Positions 1 to 8,216 of a DNA stretch of 20,908 bases are shown piece by piece; position 1 is the stretch's first letter; each line of letters opens with the position of its first letter. Under the pieces are notes generated by a model. That model searched no databases, was not told the DNA's origin, and saw only the letters and a list, made by a program, of their open reading frames with translations. The position numbers and the translations under genes are program-made. Origin of the DNA: a virus. The stretch lies in IMG/VR virus record IMGVR_UViG_3300012920_000350, positions 1 to 20,908 of that record; one strand, 5' to 3'.

Positions 1-2
1 AC

Positions 3-653
3 GCAGATAGATACAGAAGAGGATTTAAAAATTGTAATAAAAAAATTATGGATGAGTTTAAATCCAAAATCAAAGATGAATCTATTTGGAAAGAACTAAC
101 TCACCTTAGAAAATATTCTTTTGCGAAAGGACATTCACTTGCTTATGGTCAAATGGTATGGGCTCTTGCATATCACAAAGCTCGTAGACCAAGAGAGTTT
201 TGGGAATCAACTTTAAAACATAACCAATCATCTTATAAGAAGTGGGTTCATCGTAGAGAGGCATTAGATGCAGGAGTGTGGATTAGAAACAAAGAACGAG
301 GAAACCCATATGACCAATTTACTAAAACAGGTTGGTGGGATTCATATTCATTCTTACCAAAGATGGGAGAGGAAAAAGAAGGTAACCAAGTTTGGTTCAA
401 CGGAATAGTTGGCAACTTCAGAAAACTTCGTAGAGGTAAATGGAGTTGTGTCTTAATGACTGTTGGTGTTGATAATGGTAAATACCTTGATTTGATTATA
501 AATAAAAAGTTTCCTTTTGGATATTATACTTGTATTGAAGGATGGGGATTCGAAAAAACAGAACACAATTCTACACACATAGAAGTACAAGATTTCAGGT
601 GTTATAACTTGCATGGTAGTACCGAACACAAAATGGAAAAGTTCTTTAAATAA
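3..653 (+). CDS. Family C DNA polymerase (DnaE-like alpha subunit), C-terminal part; 5' end outside window
   Basis: The frame is open to the left edge, so this is the end of a longer gene and the ATG at 48 is internal. The first residues (ADRYRRGF..NKK) fit the R-R-a-x-x-K-K segment of bacterial DNA polymerase III alpha subunits. The segment at about 120-173 (FAKGHSLAYGQMVWALAY followed by HKARRPREFW) fits the family's FNKSHAAAYxxxxYxTAxLKAxYPxEFM block. Next comes SSYKKWVHRREALDAGV, like the helix-hairpin-helix region, then a probable OB-fold with WFNGIVGNFRKLRRGKW. The catalytic aspartates would lie upstream and cannot be checked. The likely role is phage replicative DNA synthesis in the host cytoplasm. 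T4 itself uses a family B polymerase (gp43), so this is unusual beside T4-type tail genes. Assignment rests on motif recognition only. Confidence 0.8.
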   Translation, partial: ADRYRRGFKNCNKKIMDEFKSKIKDESIWKELTHLRKYSFAKGHSLAYGQMVWALAYHKARRPREFWESTLKHNQSSYKKWVHRREALDAGVWIRNKERGNPYDQFTKTGWWDSYSFLPKMGEEKEGNQVWFNGIVGNFRKLRRGKWSCVLMTVGVDNGKYLDLIINKKFPFGYYTCIEGWGFEKTEHNSTHIEVQDFRCYNLHGSTEHKMEKFFK

Positions 654-670
654 TAAGATTTTTCATTTAC

Positions 671-682
671 CATATTTATATA
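671..682 (+). promoter_or_regulatory. Putative phage late promoter 1 (CATATTTATATA)
   Basis: Contains the 10-mer ATATTTATAT shared by five intergenic gaps in this window, 20 nt upstream of the ATG at 703. No obvious -35-like element is shared among the copies, as in T4 late promoters. It would drive the 136-aa protein, the gp5-like protein and the 184-aa protein. Confidence 0.65.
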
Positions 683-702
683 CAACATAATATGGTATAA
701 TC

Positions 703-1113
703 ATGAGTACAAATTTTGAATTATTTCCTGGCAAAAACTTAAGTGGATTGTTTGAAGATATCTATGAGAATCAGAAAAACAAGAAACAAAGGATATCAGA
801 ATTGATTGCTGAAATGAAAAAGGTAATTAGACATTCTGGTGATATGGCAGTGATTGGGCCAATCATAAAAGATTTAGTTGATACTTCAGTTAGAAACGAT
901 GAATCACTAATCAAGATGGCAGCAATTGCACAAAGAATGATTGCCTCGAAAGATAAATCAGAAGGAGATACTGGTTTCCTTACTGATAAAGAAAAAGAAC
1001 AATTACTACAACAATTAGAAGATACAGTTTACGAAGTTGAAAATGAAAAAACAAAAGTTGATGATTTAACCAATGAGGTTGAAGAATTAAAACAAAAAGT
1101 AAACAATGAGTAG
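703..1113 (+). CDS. Small helical/coiled-coil phage protein of unknown function
   Basis: 136 aa and probably almost wholly helical. Residues 20-85 contain NQKNKKQRISELIAEMKK followed by a segment with PIIKDLVD and NDESLIKMAAIAQRMI. Residues 97-136 form an acidic, heptad-like coiled coil (LLQQLEDTVYEVENEK...VEELKQKV). There is no signal peptide, membrane segment or cysteine. Size and helical layout are loosely like a T4 gp16-type small terminase subunit, but I see no diagnostic motif and no large terminase beside it. It is the first gene after a late promoter and overlaps the gp5-like gene by 8 nt, which points to a virion or assembly role. No clear Shine-Dalgarno sequence precedes the ATG. 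Confidence 0.75.
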   Translation: MSTNFELFPGKNLSGLFEDIYENQKNKKQRISELIAEMKKVIRHSGDMAVIGPIIKDLVDTSVRNDESLIKMAAIAQRMIASKDKSEGDTGFLTDKEKEQLLQQLEDTVYEVENEKTKVDDLTNEVEELKQKVNNE

Positions 1114-2332
1114 AAGAGGACTAATAAATAGTAGTAGATATTACGATGCAAGACCACGAAAATCAGGTGTTGGTATTGTACTTGATGTTATCTTAGATGA
1201 TACACATGAACGAGTTAGTGATACTGGTCTTGGTAATGAAGAAACCAAAAAAACTGGTTTGATTGGAGCAGTTATTGTCAGAGGTGCAGAAGATACTACA
1301 ACACCAGATAAAGATTTAATCCCTATAAGACCATACGACCAAAACATTGTAAATCTTCCACTTATTGGTGAAAGTGTAGAAATAATCTACATAGGTACAC
1401 AAAAGTTTTACAAAAGAATGTCAGCACCAAATCTAAACAGAGGTACTGCAGTTGTAAATAAAAACAAAGATGTAAACACCGCAAGTTCAAATGATGTAGA
1501 TGATAGTTCTAATTATAGAGAAGCAAGTTCGACTGGTATTTCATCTCAGTCTGGTGGTGGTGATAGAGATACTGAACTTGGAGAATATTTTGAAGAATCA
1601 AAAGTAAATTCACTAAAATTATATGAAGGTGATAAAATTATACAATCAAGGTTTGGACAATCTATAAGATTTAGTGGATTTAATAATACTGAAAATGTTT
1701 TAGCACCTACAATTCTTATAAGAAATAGACAGAGTGATAAATCATTAGAAGAATTAAAAGAAGGTTCACAAACAGAAGAAGATGTAAGTTTTGATGGTTC
1801 AACAATAGCAATCACAAGTGGAGAGTATCTATTAGATTTCATACCAGGTACAGAAGATACTCCAATCGATACTCAACCTGTTTATCAAGAACCACCTGAA
1901 GAACTTAATGGTGACCAGATACTACTTAATAGTGGTAGAATCATTTTATCATCAAAAGAATCCGAAATGATGTTTATTTCAAAAGGAAATATGCAATTCA
2001 TAACTGATGGTGAAATTACAATAGATGCTGGATTAAGTGGTGCTAAGATAGATTTAAATGGTGAGTATAGAACTACAACAAATGATAATGATATGTTTTT
2101 CTTAGGTGGAAGTGGAAGAATATTTTTAAATGTTGATGGTAGTGAAGAGGAGCCATTGGTTAGAGGGAACACCTTATTAGAATTATTAGAACAATTAATT
2201 GATGAAATAAACAAACAAATTTTCAACACCCCTGCAGGACCAACTTCACCTGGCCCAACAAACGCAGCCAAGTTTAATGAAATAAAAGGTAAGTTGAACG
2301 AGTTTCTATCTACTCAAAACTTTACGGAGTAA
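1106..2332 (+). CDS. gp5-like baseplate hub/spike protein (OB-fold, beta-rich), no lysozyme domain seen
   Basis: 408 aa. The N-terminal region (about 15-110, GVGIVLDVILDD...NLPLIGESVEIIYIG) looks like the OB-fold of phage baseplate hub/spike proteins. A low-complexity Ser/Asp linker follows (about 120-160). Then come SRFGQSIRFSGF and LIRNRQSD, and a beta-rich stretch from about 270 (ILLNSGRIILSSKESEMMF, GEITIDAG, GAKIDLNGEY) resembling the needle-like repeats of gp5/VgrG spikes. The C-terminus is helical (LLELLEQLIDEINKQI). T4 gp5 is 575 aa with an internal lysozyme domain; none is visible here and the length leaves little room for it. The start overlaps the previous gene and the gene lies just upstream of the gp25/gp6 block. 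The family assignment is an inference from fold-like patterns and position. Confidence 0.65.
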   Translation: MSRRGLINSSRYYDARPRKSGVGIVLDVILDDTHERVSDTGLGNEETKKTGLIGAVIVRGAEDTTTPDKDLIPIRPYDQNIVNLPLIGESVEIIYIGTQKFYKRMSAPNLNRGTAVVNKNKDVNTASSNDVDDSSNYREASSTGISSQSGGGDRDTELGEYFEESKVNSLKLYEGDKIIQSRFGQSIRFSGFNNTENVLAPTILIRNRQSDKSLEELKEGSQTEEDVSFDGSTIAITSGEYLLDFIPGTEDTPIDTQPVYQEPPEELNGDQILLNSGRIILSSKESEMMFISKGNMQFITDGEITIDAGLSGAKIDLNGEYRTTTNDNDMFFLGGSGRIFLNVDGSEEEPLVRGNTLLELLEQLIDEINKQIFNTPAGPTSPGPTNAAKFNEIKGKLNEFLSTQNFTE

Positions 2333-2336
2333 CACC

Positions 2337-2891
2337 ATGTCTTTTAGTCTATTCAAGAGTAACATGAAATTTTATATGGAAAACCAAAATGGTATTGAGA
2401 AATACCAAGATTGGACAGATAAAATTGTGTCTGAATATGATTCATGTGTAAAGAGAGGTGGTGATATGATGAATGGTAAAATCCCAGTCCAAATAGGAAA
2501 AACATCTGCAATGAAATCGATGGTTAATATTGCATGTATGAATGGTTTAAATGGTTCAGAACAATTTTATAATGATTTTGGAAAAGGAGTTGTAGCATAT
2601 TGGACGGGTGCAGAAATGAGTCCGTTTCCAATACCACTTACACCTGCACCAAGTTCTGTACAAAATATACAAACTACTAAAGGAATTGTTAGTAATCCAG
2701 GTACTTGGCCATCTGGTAAACTTTTCCCAACTGATAAGGTAACTACCTTTTTAGATAGAATAGTATCGGGTATGCAGGGACATATCAATACTGTGGGTGG
2801 AGAATACTATACACAATCATTATATCCAGCAGGACCATCCATGATTGTTCTTCCCGGTATGGTCAAGTGGATGGGATATACGATTCCATAA
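2337..2891 (+). CDS. Phage protein of unknown function, probably structural
   Basis: 184 aa, 4 nt after the gp5-like gene, with a GGAG ribosome-binding site (acggagtaacaccATG). The N-terminal half is helical and mixed-charge (NGIEKYQDWTDKIVSEYDSCV). The centre is rich in Pro, Ser and Thr (SPFPIPLTPAPSSVQN). The C-terminal half has SGKLFPTDKVTTFLDRIVSG and a Pro/Gly-rich tail ending in GMVKWMGYTIP. Co-transcription with the hub/spike gene suggests a baseplate or tail accessory role. No catalytic motif, signal peptide or transmembrane helix was recognised. Confidence 0.7.
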   Translation: MSFSLFKSNMKFYMENQNGIEKYQDWTDKIVSEYDSCVKRGGDMMNGKIPVQIGKTSAMKSMVNIACMNGLNGSEQFYNDFGKGVVAYWTGAEMSPFPIPLTPAPSSVQNIQTTKGIVSNPGTWPSGKLFPTDKVTTFLDRIVSGMQGHINTVGGEYYTQSLYPAGPSMIVLPGMVKWMGYTIP

Positions 2892-2909
2892 CCATAAAAC
2901 TTACAAACA

Positions 2910-2920
2910 TATATTTATAT
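2910..2920 (+). promoter_or_regulatory. Putative phage late promoter 2 (TATATTTATAT)
   Basis: A copy of the ATATTTATAT element in the 45-nt gap after the 184-aa gene; the 11-mer ATATTTATATT ends 15 nt before the ATG at 2937. It is the only such element before the contiguous block reaching 15360, so it may serve the whole gp25-gp6-giant-protein unit. Confidence 0.65.
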
Positions 2921-2936
2921 TAGTAAAACTAAACGA

Positions 2937-3506
2937 ATGACAATGAATACAAAACAAATAGTAAAAGTAATCAAAACATTGGTAGAAGCTGAAGTGGCAA
3001 AAAAACACGAGCAGTTTTTAACCAAATCATTCCCTAAAATATTAGAGGAAGAGATATCTCGTAGAATGAAATCTACTCAACCGATTGTACAAGAAGAAGT
3101 AACGGAAGTAGACCCATTTGAACAAGCAGAATTAGCTTTACAACAAGAGAGAACAGAAGAACCACAAAGACAGTTATCAAGAAATCCTGTCTTAAATGAG
3201 GTTTTAAATAATACAAAACCATTTACATCAGAACAAAGAAAAGGTGGAGTTGAACAAAAATCAGTTTTAGATAATTTTCAACAACCACAAGTAAATGAGA
3301 GTATGGATAAGACAGTGACATTTAATTCTCAAGGTGCTCAAGGTGGTACTGATATGATGAGAGCTCAAATGGCACAAAAAATGGGTTATGGTAGTATGAG
3401 AAAAGGACCAAGTAAAACTGGTCTTGGAGTTCAGACAGGATTACCTGGTTTAGATAGAATTCTAAACAGAGATAATTCAGAACTCGTTAAAAAGTTTAAG
3501 AGGTAA
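2937..3506 (+). CDS. Hydrophilic phage protein of unknown function
   Basis: 189 aa, charged and Gln-rich. Residues 5-50 are probably helical (IVKVIKTLVEAEVAKKHEQF). A Glu/Gln-rich stretch follows (DPFEQAELALQQERTEEPQRQ), then a probably disordered middle with MMRAQMAQKMGYGSMRKGP, and a C-terminus with GLPGLDRILNR ending in a Lys/Arg-rich tail. A second in-frame ATG at 2943 is an alternative start; neither has a strong Shine-Dalgarno sequence. It sits directly after a late promoter and 7 nt before gp25. That position suggests a baseplate assembly factor or minor structural protein, but nothing in the sequence proves this. Confidence 0.7.
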   Translation: MTMNTKQIVKVIKTLVEAEVAKKHEQFLTKSFPKILEEEISRRMKSTQPIVQEEVTEVDPFEQAELALQQERTEEPQRQLSRNPVLNEVLNNTKPFTSEQRKGGVEQKSVLDNFQQPQVNESMDKTVTFNSQGAQGGTDMMRAQMAQKMGYGSMRKGPSKTGLGVQTGLPGLDRILNRDNSELVKKFKR

Positions 3507-3513
3507 TTAAAAA

Positions 3514-3945
3514 ATGGCTTATATTGTTGGAAGAAAGGTTGTTAAGGATACAAGTGAATTCGATTCTTTTGCGTATGGTATAACTTTACCAGCAAAAAGA
3601 GGGAACACTGGTTTCTTTGAACAAGCGTTTACTTCTTTCGAACAAACAAAAAGTAATTTATTGAATTTACTTTCAACAAGAAAAGGTGAAAGGATAATGC
3701 AACCAGAATTCGGTACAGGTTTACACGAACTTTTGTTCGAACCTATGACTTCCGATTTTGAAAGTAAGTTAACAGAAACAATTGAAGGTAGTGTTAACTT
3801 TTGGTTGCCTTATGTTACGATTAAAGAAATTGATGTTGATATGACTGATGAAATGAAAGATTCTCATACAGCAAGATTAAATATAAAATTTACAGTTGGG
3901 AATCAAATTGAAACAGACGAAATAACATTAACAATACAGGAGTAA
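3514..3945 (+). CDS. 25: Baseplate wedge protein, gp25 family
   Basis: 143 aa, close to the usual length of T4 gp25 (132 aa). The core has FEQTKSNLLNLLSTRKGERI then the family hallmark PEFGTGLHELLFEP (residues 64-77, with the EFG motif). After it come helix TSDFESKLTETIEGSV, WLPYVTIKEIDVDM and a closing beta-strand. This is the GPW/gp25 family, which forms the inner wedge ring and links the baseplate to the sheath in contractile-tail phages. An AGAGG ribosome-binding site lies upstream, and the gene is followed within 5 nt by gp6, its normal partner. Confidence 0.92.
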   Translation: MAYIVGRKVVKDTSEFDSFAYGITLPAKRGNTGFFEQAFTSFEQTKSNLLNLLSTRKGERIMQPEFGTGLHELLFEPMTSDFESKLTETIEGSVNFWLPYVTIKEIDVDMTDEMKDSHTARLNIKFTVGNQIETDEITLTIQE

Positions 3946-3949
3946 TAAC

Positions 3950-5971
3950 ATGGCATTAAACTCAGCAACATTTAGAAGTAATAAGGGAAGAGATATAAAG
4001 TATCTAAATAAAGATTTTGCATCATTTAGAACCAACTTAATTGAATACGCAAAAACTTATTTCCCTCAAACTTATTCTGATTTCAATGAATCATCACCTG
4101 GTATGATGTTTATTGAGATGGCAGCATATGTTGGTGATGTTCTTTCATATTATGTAGATGATACATTGAAAGAATCAATGATGTTGTATGCTGAAGATAA
4201 AGAAAATGTACTTGCTCTATCTCAGTATCTTGGATATAAACCAAAAGTAGTTTCACCTTCTATAGCTGAAATTGCAGTGTATCAAGTTGTACCATCGATT
4301 GGAAGTGGTGCAGATAATAGACCTGATTCAAAATTTTATTTAAGAATTAAAGAAGGTATGTTGATAGAATCTACTGATGCTAACAATACTATTTTTAGAA
4401 CATCAGAATTGTTAGATTTCAATGATGATTATGAAAGAGAAATTACAATCTATACTCGTGATAATGTTTCCAATGAACCAGCACAATATCTTATAAAGAA
4501 ATATGTTAAAGCAATTTCAGCAACAGTAAAAACAAGAACTGTATCATTTGGTAGTGCTGAACAATTTAACAAAATAGATTTAGCAGATGATAATGTAATT
4601 GATATTTACGATGTAAGAGATTCAAATGGTAACAAGTGGTATGAAGTACCATATTTAGGACAAGAGATGGTTTATATTGATTATCCTAATACTGAACAAT
4701 TTGATAAAGACCTTTCTCAATTTAAAGATTCAGTACCAAGTGTTTTAAAATTATTCAAAACATCAAGAAGGTTTGTTAAACAAATAAACGCAAATAATAC
4801 AACATCATTAGTTTTTGGTGGTGGAGTTGTTACCGATGATGAAACACTAATACCAAACTTTAAAAATGTTGGATTAGGATTAAATTCATCGATAGATAGA
4901 TTAGGTGCATCATTTGACCCATCAAATTTCTTAAAAAATAAAACATACGGTCAATCTCCATCAAACACAGATATAACAGTAAGTTATTTAGTAGGTGGTG
5001 GTGTAGAATCAAATGTGGGTGTAGGAACTCTTACAAGAATTCAAAGTGTTGCATATGATGAAGATTTATCTACATTTGATACTGATGATTTAAGAACATA
5101 TAGAATAGCAAAAAACTCTTTAGCAGTTGATAACGAAAAAACATCATCAGGTGGTAGAGGTGCTGAAACGATTGAGGAAATTAGAGAAAACGCACTTGCA
5201 AACTTTGGTTCACAGAATAGAGCGGTAACAAGAAAAGATTATCAAGTAAGAGCGTTATCAATGCCTCCAAAATATGGTGGTATTGCAAAAGCATATTGTG
5301 CACCAGATGGTGAGTTAGATAATAATTCACCAGCATCAATACTTGCATCACCAGATTCTCTAAACGAATTTGCAGAATTAATTCAAGATTATAAAGATAG
5401 AGATTTAACAGAAACACAAATCAAATCAGATTTACAAAAGTTTCTTATAGGAAAAAAACAAAATATTCAAGAAAAGAATAATCCATTCGCAATCAACTTA
5501 TATTTACTCGGATATAATTCAGAAAAGAAACTAGCTGTTCTGAATCGTGCAGTAAAAGAAAACTTAAAAACATACCTAAGTGAATATAGATTATTGACAG
5601 ATGGTGTAAATATACTTGATGGATATATTATTAACATCGGAGTAGATTTTGAAATAAGATGTTATGGTGGATATAATAAAAGAGAAGTTCTTGCAAAATG
5701 TATTAGAGAACTATCAAGTTATTTTTCTATTGATAACTTTACATTTAATATGCCAATCAACATAAGTGAAGCAGAATTAGTTGTTGCAGGAGTTGAAGGT
5801 GTATCATCAGTACCAAAGTTTGAAATTGTTAACAAATGTTTAGGAAACTATTCTTCACATTCATACAACATATCAGATGCAACTAAAAACAAAATGGTTT
5901 ACCCATCATTAGACCCATCTGTATTTGAAGTAAAGTTTCCAAACAAAGATATAAAAGGAAGGGTTGTATAA
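3950..5971 (+). CDS. 6: Baseplate wedge protein, gp6 family
   Basis: 673 aa, near the 660 aa of T4 gp6. The N-terminus has the family block KYLNKDFASFRTNLIEYAK, then SPGMMFIEMAAYVGDVLSYY (residues 49-68) and SQYLGYKPK. The middle carries the gpJ/gp6-type segment RGAETIEEIRENA followed by AVTRKDYQVRALSMPPKYGG. The C-terminal part is alpha/beta (GVDFEIRCYGGYNKREVLAK). gp6 forms the backbone ring of the baseplate wedges. A GGAG ribosome-binding site is at 3941-3944, and the stop overlaps the next ATG as TAATG, suggesting translational coupling. Confidence 0.92.
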   Translation: MALNSATFRSNKGRDIKYLNKDFASFRTNLIEYAKTYFPQTYSDFNESSPGMMFIEMAAYVGDVLSYYVDDTLKESMMLYAEDKENVLALSQYLGYKPKVVSPSIAEIAVYQVVPSIGSGADNRPDSKFYLRIKEGMLIESTDANNTIFRTSELLDFNDDYEREITIYTRDNVSNEPAQYLIKKYVKAISATVKTRTVSFGSAEQFNKIDLADDNVIDIYDVRDSNGNKWYEVPYLGQEMVYIDYPNTEQFDKDLSQFKDSVPSVLKLFKTSRRFVKQINANNTTSLVFGGGVVTDDETLIPNFKNVGLGLNSSIDRLGASFDPSNFLKNKTYGQSPSNTDITVSYLVGGGVESNVGVGTLTRIQSVAYDEDLSTFDTDDLRTYRIAKNSLAVDNEKTSSGGRGAETIEEIRENALANFGSQNRAVTRKDYQVRALSMPPKYGGIAKAYCAPDGELDNNSPASILASPDSLNEFAELIQDYKDRDLTETQIKSDLQKFLIGKKQNIQEKNNPFAINLYLLGYNSEKKLAVLNRAVKENLKTYLSEYRLLTDGVNILDGYIINIGVDFEIRCYGGYNKREVLAKCIRELSSYFSIDNFTFNMPINISEAELVVAGVEGVSSVPKFEIVNKCLGNYSSHSYNISDATKNKMVYPSLDPSVFEVKFPNKDIKGRVV

Positions 5972-7029
5972 TGTATTATTTCGTAACATCATCTAAAGAT
6001 TCTTCAATCTATCTACAACAACCAACTCAGAATACTGGTAGAGATGAGATACTTGAAGTATCAAAAACTTATTATGGTAACTTAAAAGATATTGCAAGAA
6101 GTTTAATTAAATTTGAAACAACTCCTCTTTCACAATCAATCGCAAGTGGAGATGTAACTATGAGTTCTGCACATTTAGTTTTAAGAGAATGTGAAGCATC
6201 TGAAATTCCAATTGATTATACAATCTATGCATATCCTGTCTCACAATCTTGGGAAATGGGAATCGGTACAAGATTTGATGAAATATCAACTGATGGTGTA
6301 TCATGGAACAAAAGAGGAACAGCAAATTGGTTAGTAAATGGTTTGGCAGCAGGAACAACTGGTTCTTTCAACGGAAAGGGTGGAACATGGTACACTGGTT
6401 CTGCATCATCACAATCATTTTCATATCAATCTGCGGATATAGAGATGGATGTATTAACACCACTTAATTCTTGGATTAGTGGTTCAATACCAAATGAAGG
6501 TTGGATTATCAAACATGATTCCGCAAAAGAAAACGATACAACAGATTATGGTCAGTTAAAGTTTTTCGGTAAAGAAACAAATACTGTATATCAACCTAAA
6601 ATAAGAATTGGTTGGGATGATTCTTCGTTCTCTACTGGTTCTTTAACAGAACTTACTGAAGATGATATTCATATTACATTTAAAAGATTAAAAGCAAGAT
6701 ATAAGAGAAACAATACAGTTACAATTAGAGTTTGTGGTAGAGAAAAATATCCTCTGAAAACATATGATAATTTATATTCTTATACTGATATAAAATATTT
6801 ACCAGCTACAACATATTATCAAATAAAAGATGCTATAACTGAAGAAACAATTGTACCATTCCATGATACTTACACAAAGGTAAGTTGTGATTCAACTGGT
6901 AACTATTTTAAATTAAATTTAACAAACTTTGAATATAATAGAGAATATTATATAGAAATCAAAGTTAATAGAAGTGGTAATATAGAATACTTTACAGAAA
7001 AGGATTTAACATTTAAGGTTGAAAAATAA
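5971..7029 (+). CDS. Virion protein with N-terminal DNRLRE-like beta domain
   Basis: 352 aa. The N-terminus (SSKDSSIYLQQPTQNTGRDE, then ARSLIKFETTPL and SAHLVLRECEA) follows the pattern of DNRLRE domains: D-x-x-I, N-x-G, a central R-x-L-x-x-F strand and A-x-L-x-L. Such beta-sandwich domains occur in secreted and surface proteins. Residues 90-200 are Trp/Gly/Ser-rich beta segments (WEMGIGTRFDE, GGTWYTGSASS), and the C-terminal third is also beta-rich with charged strands. The gene is joined by TAATG overlaps at both ends, to gp6 and to the coiled-coil protein. It occupies the position of gp7/gp8 in T4 order but shows no recognisable similarity to them. A peripheral baseplate or fibre-attachment role is inferred. 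Confidence 0.7.
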   Translation: MYYFVTSSKDSSIYLQQPTQNTGRDEILEVSKTYYGNLKDIARSLIKFETTPLSQSIASGDVTMSSAHLVLRECEASEIPIDYTIYAYPVSQSWEMGIGTRFDEISTDGVSWNKRGTANWLVNGLAAGTTGSFNGKGGTWYTGSASSQSFSYQSADIEMDVLTPLNSWISGSIPNEGWIIKHDSAKENDTTDYGQLKFFGKETNTVYQPKIRIGWDDSSFSTGSLTELTEDDIHITFKRLKARYKRNNTVTIRVCGREKYPLKTYDNLYSYTDIKYLPATTYYQIKDAITEETIVPFHDTYTKVSCDSTGNYFKLNLTNFEYNREYYIEIKVNRSGNIEYFTEKDLTFKVEK

Positions 7030-8216
7030 TGAGTTTAAGAGACAAATTTAGAATTAAAGAGCTTACGTCTTTTGGACAACAAGCCTTACGAAAGGATGAA
7101 AAGGGCATTGTTGTTAAAAGGAAAGATGGTAAAGAGGTAAAGCCGAAAGATGTTTCGGTTGAAGATAGAATATTGTCTAAAACTCCAAAGTTAGGAAAAC
7201 TTAAAAAGAAAAATCCAATCATTATACCAGATGAAAAACAAGAAAGTTATTCCGGTGAAGTAAGTGATTATGTTGAAAGATTAAAATATAACGAAGAAGA
7301 ACTTAAGAAAGCATTAGATGTTGATGTTGATGAGTTAATAAAAGCAGAACCAAAAGATTTACCTAAGATAATCAGTAGAAAGGCTTTTGAAAGATTACAA
7401 GGATTATATCAATCTGCTCAAGAAAATATACTTAATTTAACAAACAAATTAAAAGCAGAAGAATCTAAAGTATCTGGTTTAGAAACAACAATAGCAGATT
7501 TACAGGCAAGATTGGCTGCAGCACAAGCAGCACAATTAAACGCAGAACAAGAGTTGATTGCATCAAACGCAAAGTTTGCATCACTCTTAATTGATTTCCA
7601 AAACGCCCTTTCTAAAGGTATTCAAGAGGGGACTGAGAGGGTTTCTTTAGAATCACAACTGAGAGGGTTACAAGCAGAAAAAATTACATTTAAAGAGGTT
7701 GTAGGTAATTACGAAAAACAATTATTACAATCACAAGAAAGAATAGCAGAGTTAAACCAAAACATATTACAATTACAATCTGATGTTACACAAGCACAGA
7801 GAGATGCGATTAGAGCAAATCAATCTGCAGCATCAAACTCAGGTGGTAAAATTATATGTAATGAATTATACAAACAAGGTTATCTACCAGAAGAAATTTG
7901 GGATGCAGATGAAAGATGGGGAGCAGCAAGATTTATTACAGACCCTAAATTAGTTGTAGGATATCAAATGTGGGCAAGAAAGGTTGTGAAGTTTATGAGA
8001 AAAAATCCACAATGGACACCTACAATTTATTTCTTATGTAAACCATGGACAGAGTGGATGGCTTATGATATTGGAGTATTACCAAAAAATAACCTCAGAG
8101 GACAGTTTACTCAATGGGTAGGTAGATATTTTTCATATTTTGTTTTCGATATGTATGGTGGACAAAAATTATTAGATAAATACAATTATAAATTATTTAA
8201 ACAATCATGGCAATAA
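7029..8216 (+). CDS. Coiled-coil tail protein with conserved C-terminal ICxELxxQGYLP module
   Basis: 395 aa in three regions. Residues 1-75 are Lys-rich and probably flexible. Residues about 118-270 form a long coiled coil (NLTNKLKAEESKVSGLETTI, AELNQNILQLQSDVTQAQ) with a short break near 195. Residues about 273-395 are a compact module beginning GGKIICNELYKQGYLPEEIW, with DADERWGAAR, GYQMWARKVVKFMRKNP and a hydrophobic C-terminus. I have a general impression of this C-terminal pattern (ICTELHRQG...Y..WA.P.V..MR) from the ends of other phage tail-associated proteins, but its function is unknown to me. TAATG overlaps the upstream gene and 10 nt overlap the next. A trimeric fibre or a baseplate-anchored extension is plausible. 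Confidence 0.65.
   Translation: MSLRDKFRIKELTSFGQQALRKDEKGIVVKRKDGKEVKPKDVSVEDRILSKTPKLGKLKKKNPIIIPDEKQESYSGEVSDYVERLKYNEEELKKALDVDVDELIKAEPKDLPKIISRKAFERLQGLYQSAQENILNLTNKLKAEESKVSGLETTIADLQARLAAAQAAQLNAEQELIASNAKFASLLIDFQNALSKGIQEGTERVSLESQLRGLQAEKITFKEVVGNYEKQLLQSQERIAELNQNILQLQSDVTQAQRDAIRANQSAASNSGGKIICNELYKQGYLPEEIWDADERWGAARFITDPKLVVGYQMWARKVVKFMRKNPQWTPTIYFLCKPWTEWMAYDIGVLPKNNLRGQFTQWVGRYFSYFVFDMYGGQKLLDKYNYKLFKQSWQ

Noticed and set aside
497-504. TATAAATA (exact T4 late consensus) on the + strand
   Set aside because: It lies inside the polymerase coding region with no gene start within 190 nt; a chance hit is expected in AT-rich DNA.
48-653. Treating the ATG at 48 as the true start of a 201-aa gene
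   Set aside because: The frame continues open to the window edge and the upstream residues fit the polymerase family, so the gene is truncated by the window.
703-1113. Naming the 136-aa protein as terminase small subunit (gp16) or UvsY
   Set aside because: Only size and helical character fit; no diagnostic motif and no large terminase next to it.
5181-5417. Minus-strand 78-aa open frame inside gp6
   Set aside because: Leu-rich antisense shadow typical of AT-rich coding DNA; gp6 is well supported on the + strand.
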